Shown piece after piece: positions 41,740 through 53,700 of a stretch of DNA of 64,000 nucleotides. The notes under the pieces are model-generated. The model saw only the letters and a program-made list of their open reading frames with translations, did not search any database and was not told the DNA's origin. The stretch is from positions 12,994,543 to 13,058,542 of the forward strand of contig OX422183.1 in NCBI GenBank assembly GCA_949130485.1, in the 5' to 3' direction. The translations under genes were made by a program, and so were the position numbers. Source of the DNA: Agelas oroides (Eukaryota > Porifera > Demospongiae > Agelasida > Agelasidae). The stretch's first letter is position 1. Each line of letters begins with the position of its first letter.

Positions 41740-44700
41740 CTGTGGTAGGCATGGACAGTGGAAAGACATTGATTTCCATATCTTATATATACTACTTCCC
41801 TAAAAGTTGTGACATAACACATGTGGGGATGTGCAGAGCTGAGCAAACAGTTTTAGGAATGTACTAGAGTGACCACACCTACTTTAGGCTTGGTGAAAAT
41901 AGCCGCATTCCCAGACCACATTCCATGCACTTGGCAAAAAGTAGTCTGGGCATGAGACTATAGTGAAGACTGGTGGAACTCATTGATTCTTTTTGCAATT
42001 CAGGACGTATCTAGATCTTAATGTACTAGTACTCAATGGACAAATATAGCCATTGATTTTAACAGGAGCTTATAACTGCCATGTTCATGCCATGGGCTAC
42101 TGATTTTAAGCACCCACGCATGTTTATTTTAGCCCTTACATCAACTATCATAACTGGCAGACATCTATAGTACCCATTAGTACATAGCTTTATCCAAGAG
42201 ATACCAATGGGTAATTATTTTACACCCACCTCTGCTTATCTTGTGTTGCACAACACTGCAAAGTAGACCTGAGGCAGCTACTTTTGTTTGCATTGCCCTG
42301 GACTTGTTTTCTTATTATATGGGGTGATATGGGAAGCTACTGTAAGTCTTACTTTCGTGAGTGTATATTGGTCACTTTGCAGGTATGTTTACGAAAACCC
42401 ATACTGTCTCAACAAGTCATGTGATAGAATCCGTACCAGTAGTACTAGTCTAGTGAAAATCTAACCTCATTCCCAGGGTATTTGACTACTTGCAGTATGT
42501 GGGAAATTTCATGATGTCAGGTAGACAGATAGTGGACAGGGGGCGGTGCCTGACAAAGAATCTTGAGGTGCTTCATGTAAAATGGCTTTCCAATTACTGG
42601 AGGTTGGAAAGTTTTTACGAGAACGTCACTACAGCTTGTTATTGGTACACTTCGGACTAACTGATGCAAATTAGTATTTTGTGAATTACCAGTATAACAA
42701 TCAGGCACTGCCCCCCTCGTGTATCTATTCCCTGTCTACCTGACACCATCACATGTGACAAAATTTCCCAGTCATTCACCTCTGTAAAGTACTGGAGGCA
42801 GCAGAGGCCTGAGAATGAGGCTATGAGAATCTGTATCAGGTATAGCTTGGTACCCGGCTATGAAGTTATATCAGGTACTACAACTCATGCACACTAAGTT
42901 TGAGTGTACAAGGAAATTGAAGGTTTGTATGATAAAATCAATATCACTATAGTACCAAGATGTACCCGGAAGTACTCATTTGCTGCATTTGTCAATATTT
43001 TCTGTATAGGTTTGTGCTATGCAACAGAATTTGTTGATAAACTCAGCACCATGAACTGAACTTGTTACACTCTCAGTAAAACTCTGCATGGTAAAATGTA
43101 GTTGGAATCATGCTGCCCCATTTGTGCTGTGTATCTAGCATGGAAAAAGAGCATGTCCCATGCACTACAAGCAGTGGCGTAGCCAGGTCACAGACAACAC
43201 CCGGGCACTGCACGCGTTTGTTTTTTTTTGGTCGGGGGGGGGGGGGGGGGGGGGGGGGCTGGGGCCATGCTCCCCTAGTCAATTTTTGCATCTTAGAGGT
43301 AGCTAACTGAGATTGTTCTTGAGACTATATTTGAAATGCTGTCGGTCTTGAATCGGGAGTAGTTCTGACCCATGACTTCGGCATACGTGCGCGCGCAGTA
43401 CAGGTCTTCATCAGTATTAAACGCCAAACGTGCGAACAGTGAGGTTAAGAGAGCGTAGGAAACGGCATCATTACAAAGTACGATGTTCAACTGTTTTCCG
43501 GACGCTGACGCCCAGGCCCAGGCCCGGGTGGGCCCTGGTTTGGCTACGCCACTGACTACAAGTCACATGAGAGAGTTTGTATCAGAATCTGTATTGAGTC
43601 ACACACACCAAGCTTCAATGTGCAAGGAAAATGAAGGTTTGTATGATAAAATGAATATTCCCATTGTACCAACATGTACCCGGGTGTGTTTTTGTGTACA
43701 GTCTCATCCAGTGATCATGAGTGACAAACAGGCTGGTCGAATGCAAACAACTAGACCGAAACATTGAAACCCAAAGAGCTGTCAGAATGCAAAACTATAC
43801 ATACATTAGACTTTCAGTCAACATCAACATCACTGCATGAGCAATACCAAACTGATGACATCATACCATGGCTGTAGCAAGCGGTCTGGCTTGTCTGGTT
43901 TTGGCCAGACCAGTTTTCACAGTCATTTTGGAACTGTGCATGTGCAAATAATGAATAATGAATATACCACCCTATGAAATTTCACATAACAATTCCCGCA
44001 TTTATTTTCGCACTTGCACAGCTGCACCGAGCTATAATTCATGCTCATACCTCATCATGGCCAGAGCAACTGGCAGTATCACCGATTCCATGACCACAGG
44101 ATACTATATCCCCGAAAAGCCACATTAGCCAGTGACTATAACTTATAACTCAAGAGCACATTTGGGCAAAAGAAAGCAGTTTCCTGTGCCTTCCAACCTG
44201 CTTGCCAGATTTAGCCACTGGCAATTGCTACACAACAAAAAAGCACAGGACGTGATGTCACTTAATTAATTAGAGGTGTGGCTTAACCACACTAATATGG
44301 CCAGACCAGTTCCAAGGTGCTTGCTACAGCCCTGCATACTACAATGAACCAATCAGATTGCCCATTTTAAATCCTATCTATGCTCCATACCACTCCTCCT
44401 TTCTGGAGGAGCATTGGTGATGAAGCGATACCATATGCAGTTTTCCCTGCAGTACTGAATGAATGAGGTTTGCCATGCTACAAAATGAACAAGTCCTATT
44501 GTAACATCTGAGTTATCTGACGGTTTCCAAGCCTATTGTAACTGTTGGGAAAGCTATATGTACATTCATTTGAGGCAGGATTATTGTTGAGATTTGATGC
44601 TTCTATAGTCATGGTGTTTGATAGTTTTGGACCTTGCAATGGTGTCTATTAGAGGGCGACACATGTCTGAGGGAGGCAATGTATCAATCCAAGCAAGCAT

Positions 44701-47700
44701 GGGGTTGGGTCTATATAATTATGTAGTGCTTTGTATGCGAATGCTTGTTGTCAAGGAAGCATACAAGTAGTAGACATAATGTGATGCTGTTCTAGTATGG
44801 AAAATGAGACAAAATGTTATAAAATAGCTTCATTCCCAGGTCATGTCAAGAGAGTGGGACCGAAGCAATACATTATCATTTGACACTTACTGCATGTAGC
44901 TGAGCGTAGAGACCACTTTGCTCTGCTGAGGGGGTCAAAGAAAGTTTGTGAGACTCGGTGCTGTGAAGAAGGGTGTTGTACTCCCGCTCACACTTAGCAT
45001 CTTCACCCTACACAAACAAAGGGAGACACAGTCATTAAGGCTCCAATGTGATTCCTAGTCTCGTGCCCAGCCCACGTGTGCCTCCCGGCGAGAAACAGTC
45101 TGGTGAACCAAGTTGAATTTTGGGGCCCATTACAAAATCATTAATAAGTAAGTACGTAGCATTTCCCTTAACAAAGTAAAGTTTTGCCTCTCTACTTAGG
45201 CATCCCTACAGATATTGAGAGGGTGTCTCACCTCATGTTTATTAATGTTGCTAGGTTACACTAGTCAAAAGAACACATGCTAGATCAACAACTTTGACTT
45301 CGTTCACCAGGCTGTTTTCCTGCAGACAAATGGCCCACCCGGCACTGACCAGGGCTTTTCTACAGCCAGATGCAACAGCCGCCATGCACTGTCACCCAGA
45401 GGGTGACACCCACCCACCTCCCCCTGTTACACCCTTTCTGCCAGCACAGAACCTATCTTCAATACGGATTGCACCAACTGATAGCATGCGGCCAAAATTC
45501 GATGACGACTATCATCAGTAGTTAAAGGGTTAAGTGATGGGTGAACATAGACTGTATGCAATGAGTCAAGGCATTGTCACATCTCAGCTGTGGAAGTGTT
45601 TGCGACTGCATGGGATCAACAACCTTGATTGGCCCTTCATTGTTTACATCCCAAGCTCTTGAATAATAGTGGTTCAAAGGACAAAATGGCAGGGACACCT
45701 CACCAGAGCAAACATAGTTTTATTTTTTGCATTTTGGAGTTCATTTTGATCCCTCCATCCGCTCTTCAAAAAGTGCATTGATTGTTTGATTTCATTTTGA
45801 TGTCAGTTACAAACGCTTCTACAAATGTGATCTGTAAGTAACTACTCCTTGATAAATACTAAGATAAATGTGCTCTAGCTGCCACTGGCGGCACAGTCAT
45901 ACGTGATGGATGACATTGGCTGTAGCCCCTACAAATGTGTGAACCTTACTGGTGAACACTCATGCTTTCAGTTTGCTTGCATCAGTGAAATTTCTAGTTA
46001 TTTTCCCACATCTGGCAAATAGTATTGAAGCTGGTGAAATTTGATTACAAAGTTTCAATCAGTTGATTCCACTCCTGATGGGTACTTATCAGCCTGACAG
46101 AAAAACATGGCATTTGTGACCTAGCTGTAGTTCCCATGTCTAGGCATTGGGGTACACAGCGGATGACAGAGACAGACATTGTATGGCAGGATCAAAGTAG
46201 TTCACGTATGAAAGCGTTACACAGACTCTGTGTACCAGACACATGTATGTAGCTGTGTGCTATTTATGTTGACAAGTGTGAACATATGTTTATGCATAGT
46301 ACAAATGTAGGCTTGCATGGTTGCACACAATGACAAGGCTATGAATACACCATGCATTTAGTCAATAGGAGTATGTGTACATATGACACATCAGCCGATA
46401 TACAATCGGCTAGTCAAGGAATAATTCTCATAGTCAATACACTAGCGCATGCATAGCACAATCATAGGCTTGGTTACACACTATGACAAGGCTGTAAATA
46501 CACCATTCATTCAGTCAATAGGAGTATGTTTACAAATTATAAATCAGCCAACATACAATTGGCTGGCTTGTTTGCACAGTGTCACTAAACTACAGCTTTC
46601 ATTCAGGCAATAGGCAATGACACATCAGCCAACACTCACTAAGTTAATGGATGATTTAAAAGTTGACATCATTTACATGTTTAAGGTGCTGATACTGTAG
46701 ACCCTATACTATAGAATGACTGATTTTCTCTCACGCAGACAATGTTGATAGGTGGCGTATAAACACACACCATTGTGAACTTGGGTGGCCAAATAACTCA
46801 GTGCTATGTGAGAGCCAAATTACTTTCAATTATATGATTGGATCAGGTTATGTTCCTGCCAACGGATGGCAAGAGGTCCAAATAGGTATGCTCCACCTCA
46901 CCCTTGTTTTGTGAGTGGTGACACACACCTCACTAACCACAAGATGTACTAGGGTAGTATCCATGGAAACCACTTCACTAGTGTCCACCCTAAGGCTATG
47001 ATATCATAAGCACACTAGACTGATTATCTGATTAAACAAGTCTATCATATCATAAGCTGATTATCTTACTTCATAACAATTTTCTTTACAGCTCCCAGAG
47101 AAGGGAGGACAACACTTCACGTTGCAGCAACATTACATGACATTCATCATGGATGCAAGCTACAAGGAATTGGGAAGCTGAAACTAGTGCTGTATATGGC
47201 GCAGCAGGCAGAAAAGCCAGGATACTCATGCATGCAGACGTCTGCTGTCGGACCACCGTTTTGGTCCAAAAATGGTCTCGGAAACGATCTCAGAGCATCC
47301 AAAATTTTCAGGGGAGGGCACACCCCCAGACACCCCTAGCTGTTGCATACTTAAGCACATACCATAGTAACCCGACCACTTCACACCTGATGGCTACGGC
47401 TATATATGGCAATGACATAATGGCTGATTTCCAGAACTGTCATACATGGTACTTACAGGTTGTTTCTTTGTTATCGGTGTGTCGTAAAACATGGTTTCTT
47501 GAGTCTGTCGTGATGGGCTGGAGGAGGGTACCAGACCACCATTGTTCATAGAGTATCTCTCAGGATGAGTGCTGCAGGGCGAAATAACATGTACAGTATC
47601 ACGTAATAAAAGTTAGCTAGGTAGAAGCACATGTGTGGAAGGGTGGAGGGGGAGGGGGGGTGGGGTGATGACTATGCTACATAAGCACTCAAGAGAATAC

Positions 47701-50700
47701 ATACATGGAAGAGGTTAATTAGGTTGTGGAAAATGAAAATACAACTGCCAACAGTTTACAAGTTGGAAGATAATCAGGACAACTATAAAAGGCAGCTTTT
47801 CAAATTTGGTATGAGAACAATAATACTGACTGATAAGACAACAAAACAGAACTGTAAAACTACAGATAGGGTTCGTGATTGTTGAACCAGGGAGAAATTC
47901 ACACATTATGGCAGTGTCATGGTGTACCAGGACAAGAAATTGCTGTCTAGCTTTGGGAAGAAAACTGATTGTTTAACAAACTCTCGTACAATATCATGCG
48001 AACAATGATCAGCATATTCTGAAAAACATCACCAGATTGTTACTGTCTGTATTGTTACAAGTGCGTAAACAACACCAACAAACAAGTCATACTTTTCCGG
48101 GTACTGATTATACTTACAATTTCATTGTGCACTGTAATACACATTACTCGTACTACTGATATGGATTCTTGTATGACTTTCACTGCAAACAATTGGTGTA
48201 TTTTGACATAGGTATGTTCCTACAGGGCGTACCAATAATTTTGTACGTTTGGTTAAGGTGCCTATATTAATGTTACCCCGTATGTGCAAACAATGAGCAT
48301 TATAGGGGGTCTGATCGAAAGAGGCTTCCCCTGTAGTTGGAAATTTGATTATCTCTGAAGACGTCTCAAATATACGGCAATTTTTTTATCGGCAATGAAT
48401 TGGTTTGTCAATCACAAAATCACACAATACTTTCTGTATACGTACTGTATTGTAGTTCTAAGGTATGACCACCACTCCCAGCCTCAAATCATGACATCAC
48501 ACATCTCTTGATTTATATACATACTCTATGGTAGTTAACAAGTCACACTAATTAACTCACCTATTCTCCACACTTTGTTTTGGGGCTACTGTGCAGAATG
48601 GAAAAACAGAAACACACTATAATTTCAATTATTGCCACTATGTTATGTAAGAGAGAAAAAACATACCACCTAGATAGTATTAAGGTTTCATATCAAATGT
48701 ATTAAGGTTTCATATCAAATGTAGGTTTCTCGACACCCATAGGTTACCTGTGTAAGCTAGTTCCTATTACATGTATTTTCTACCACTGCCTAATTCCTAA
48801 AATGAAGCCTTCTCCCTGGCAGTTCGTGGTCCCTAACCAACCACTTCTTACTAAAACATGGGTTTCAAATATTCCCATATAAGTGAAGTGGAAGAGTTGT
48901 CACAACCTAGAAGAGTGACAGGAAATGCAGATTGCCAGTTGTGGTCATGTAGCTTCCTGTATGTTACTATACAGTGCATGTTTGATGACTTTCAAGGGCA
49001 TTGACATACACATACACTTTCATTGAGATTGTATATGCACTTCACATTTGACCATGATTGTCAAATATGTATGGTATGTTATGAGTCATTGAGGGTCTAT
49101 TATACTCAGCAATAATTAGCTTGTGGACAAAAATGGCAGTTGGCGAAATTTTGTTGAGCATGTAATCAATGAATTTGCATGGGTATCACAATCCGACTCC
49201 TACGTACGCATTAGTAAGCCACATTTTTAAAGTTCAAGACATTCACCAAATCAAACTATTCAATGCAAAAGCAATGGTACATATGTTTATATAGTTAGCC
49301 CTTAGTTATGCATACACCACAAGGTCATTGCATTGAGACGGAGAGGAAGGGGGTGGGAAGAAGGGGGGATGGATCCAGAGAGAGGGGGTCAGCAAGGGGG
49401 ATGAAAAAGGGGGGAAGAGAGGAAAAGGATGGGGGTGGGGGAATGGAGAGAGGGGGTGTGCTGTGGGAGTATAATATCGCAGGTCATGGAGACAGATTGG
49501 TTTGTAAACGAGATAAGATGACGAATCACTAGGTAAATAGTCAAAACTGATCGTGAAGCAAACACATCCAACCTACGTAAACTAGAAAGCAATCCATCCC
49601 AATTCATCTCCGTAAGTAGAGAGCTTTTACTCCAATGGATCGGATAAGCCAATGTTCAATTAGTGAATTCTCAACAAACCTTATTTTGATTGCCCAATAA
49701 AAAAACTGACTAAGTAGATGTATACTTCCATTAATGGGAGTTAAGTTAAAGGTAAACATTATCTTATGAACAGGTGTGTTCATTGATTATCGCACAGTAG
49801 GAAAAAAAGGAAAGGCTCATTTAAAAAAAATCTCTGATGTAAACATCTAACCTCAGCCAGAAGTAAAGACATCTTGTATTTGGATGTGACGAAGTGAAAT
49901 AAGAGGGCTGGTGGTTGTCTGGTGGTCATAGTTTAGTGGTAGAGCAGTGGCGGCTCAAGCGAGAAACCCTGGGTACGATTCCCAGTGATTGTCAACTTTT
50001 CACTTTCCTCTAGCTGAAAATATGGCATGACGTAAATTAGAGGAAAGAGAAAAGTTGCCAGTTGCCAGTTGCCAGGAATCAAAACCCAGAGTTTCTGGCT
50101 TGAGCTGCCAGTGCTCTATCACTGAGTTATGGGGTATAATCACCAGACAATCACAAGACCAGCCCTCTCACCCCTCTATATAACTGCACAGGTGGTGCTG
50201 AATGCTTCAGTTGCACACCCAGCAGGCAGATGGAACACCTGTGTAAGAGACTTGACCTTCAAAGAGGTGTAGAATGGAGTGGCCTCAAATGAGCCTTAAA
50301 GTATTTCATTGCAAATCATTATGTCGTTTGAAGTGGAAAGTGTGTTTTGTCTGTTGCCAAACAAAGAAATGTTTGATGTTATGCACCTCCTGAGTGTACT
50401 AATATTGATGTTGACATTCAGTTACACGATTGTGCTTACATTTGGCTATTTGGCAAACCTCACTATTTCATGAATGCATGTCCACTTCAACCACTTAACC
50501 CACCTCTTTTTGATTGTGCCTTCTTAAGTATCACCACCACTCCAACAATCAGACACAGCACAATCATCAGTGCCACGCCCCCTAGTACACTCACCAAAAC
50601 GGTAGCAATAACAGCAGTGTTGGACATTGTGGCTGGAGAGGGAACAGAGTTCAGAGTTCAGAGTAAAGTACATTCAAACTGATACCCATAAATGGAGTGC

Positions 50701-53700
50701 AGTGGGATAGTGAATGTAACAGTGAATGTACTAGTGAATGTGGTGGTATCTTATCAGTAGAGCTTAATGGGGTCTTTATTTAAGTGCATTTATGTGAAGT
50801 AGCAAAAACATGGCTCATAGTTAGCTATATAGTTCACCTGTAATGAATAATTTTGATGTGAGATCCTTATATAAATCTCTTTTAATAGAATCTAATTTTG
50901 AAAAAATGCTAATTATGTGTTAGAATTCCCACAGGTAGTTTAGTGATGCCTAATTGACTCCTACGAAATGTTTTCCACCTATTTTAAGCGATTAATTTGT
51001 TTAGTGGGATATGCCTACCTAAATACAGCATCAGGCATCTTACCATGTGATGCCTAGTTAACCACTAATGTAACAGATGGTTAGCATACGTACCTCTTTC
51101 AATGGTAAAGAAAACTGCATGTGTGAAGCATGTGTGTGAGTGCGCAAGCACACAACACTTGGTTTAGAATTGCCTTGGGGTCATGGCCCCCAGGGAAAAT
51201 TTACATGTTCTCTGAGGCTATTTTGGGGTCAAACTTAGCGTCGTACCGAGGCTCCTCCCCCATTTTCTGCATGGAGAGGAGACGGGGTATGAGGCTAGTC
51301 AAACTAAGGAGGGTCCATTATTCCTGCCAAAAAGTGACACAACCATATACTGCTTGCACTGGCCTCGCTTGGTTGGATTGAGACAGTACAGTATGTAAAT
51401 AGTAGAGAAGGTCAAGGTACACATATGTTTAGACCAATCACAAAGGCTCTATTTAAGTTGATGTCACTTTCCAGTATGAATCACTACCTTTTCATATAGA
51501 AAGTAAACACTACCCACATCAAATACAGGCTGGAATCTACTTCCATGTATTTGAACTCTGATGTCTACTAATAATGATCTACAGGATGTGGTAATGGCCG
51601 GTGTCAGGTATAAGGTTAGCTGCTGGCTATTTAATGTGGCTCTATGCAAGTGCACGTGTGGTGGTTGGTACAACTGGTGTGTCCACAGTGTGTAAGTGTT
51701 CCACATCAGAAAGATAGTTTTTTTTTTGGCTTATGTAAACCTCTGTCATGTGATGGTAGTGTGGGGTACAATTTAGTGCTCTTATTATACATCTTCTAAT
51801 CCAATGCACATACATGTGATGTACGGATAAGAGAATACAGATGTGTCGTTCCATGTATGGTCACATGTTACTCCTAATATACACATGAAAAAAGCCTTTA
51901 ATTATAGAAATGGAATCTTGACATATGTCTCATTACCATACTGTTTGTTGATACATTTTTAACACAATCATGGCACAGCATAGCACAAATTTATGCAGAA
52001 TTTACACCAAGAAACATTGTGGTATTTTATATATAAGAGCTAGGATGGAGGTGGAAAACTTGATGTGCTGTCAGAGCTAAAATTTGGGGCCAACATGTAC
52101 GTACAGTTGATATGTGAGACTGAGGCTTCTGAAACATACGAGAGACTGGAGGTGAAAACATGTGGAATGTGGCACATGACCAAATAGTAGCCTTTATTAT
52201 TGTGAGTTTAATATTCACCAACACTGGACACCTGGAGACTAAATTTCATTGAAGATCCACACGATCTACACAACAATGCTGATTGCATCATACATTATTG
52301 AAATTAAGCCATAGTAGGAAGTCTTTTGAATTGCTTTATATTTGAAGAAAAAAAATTTCCAGCATCATTACCAAGCCACTAAAACTATGCACACACACTC
52401 ATAGCTCATGTGTGAAAATATTATTCAGAAATTGGTCAATGGAAGGTTGCAAATAGAGAGACGTTGATCCTGGACTGGGTGATAATCCACAAGTAACAGC
52501 TGAATCCAGTGCTTAATTTGCTCAGGAATGTGTTAATGATGTAAAATATGAGATATTCTGCACATAATTATATAGCAGCAAGAGCGGTCAATGAATGGCC
52601 TGAAGCTAGTTGCAACAATGGGCCTGAGGCTGGGGAGCCACAATAGGGAGCCACAATGGTTATTGTTGCCACTGTGTAACTGTTGTTGACAGTTTGTAAC
52701 AAGTAGCAACTATCAAGTACATGATAAACAAGGCACATGATTTTAGTGAAATGAACACAGTGATAGTAGGCCTCACAGCACAGCTCTTTATCCCTAGACT
52801 TCTAATTGCTTTTTCCATATTGCAAGTGACAAATTGAATGAGGCTGAGTGTGATAGTATGTGAATATTGGAAAGTTGAATTGTTGAAGTGGAGGGGAAGA
52901 AGAAAGATAGAGGGAGATATTCTACATAAGGTCACGGCCGGGTGATAATAAGGTCTGTTCTATTTTGCTGCACTGAGATGTGAGGGTGCATATGCGTACA
53001 CAAAAGCGAATGTAAGCAATTACTAAAACACACAACCTACAACCATAAAGAGGATCTGGATTATACTTCCATACATTTGTTTAATACACACCTGGGTTTA
53101 TGTGACCGAATGTAGGAGTGCCAGGAGCTGCCCTACAAGCTTTTGAGGCTTCTTCTGAAATTACCGTTTCCACAGGTACGGACAGTGTTCCCACTGTATT
53201 GTCAGCTTCCCAGTCGTACACGTAAGCCTGGGATAAATTGCAGTCAGATGGGTAGCAAGTTGTATTCACTTGCACTACAACACATGATGTCAGTGACTTG
53301 TCCTCTCTGGAAATGTTCCAAGTTTGGAAATCATTGGAGAAGTTCAGTTGCATGTGGCAGCCGAGTGCCTGGGATCCCTCAGCAAAATGACAGGTCACAG
53401 CTACAGTTTGATTGTTATCATATAGAACTTTTGCTGACTGAACGTCAGTTGTGTCTGCAGAGAGGTGGGAAGTAGGAAGGATGTACATAATCAATCACAT
53501 GTTCAAAGTCATATTGTCTATGTATTGCATGGAAAAAATTTCAGGATTACTGTTGAAAGCTGTATTAGATATGTATAGCATTAAACCATAACTCATAACA
53601 CACACACAATGAAATTGTATCTAGTATTGATATGCATACATGTGTATACCCTCCACACAAATAATAGTGCTGCACTGACATATTGCACTGGCTGTTGGTA

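Larger units (their letters stand above)
41740..44890 (-). other. Receptor 2 last intron, MITE-rich
   Basis: Four foldback elements (41900, 42462, 43172, 43867) in 3.15 kb. No exon seen. Confidence 0.55.

Noticed and set aside
49918-49992. Functional tRNA gene
   Set aside because: A and B boxes are present, but the acceptor stem is mostly wobble or mismatched and an inverted diverged copy lies next to it; a SINE fits better.
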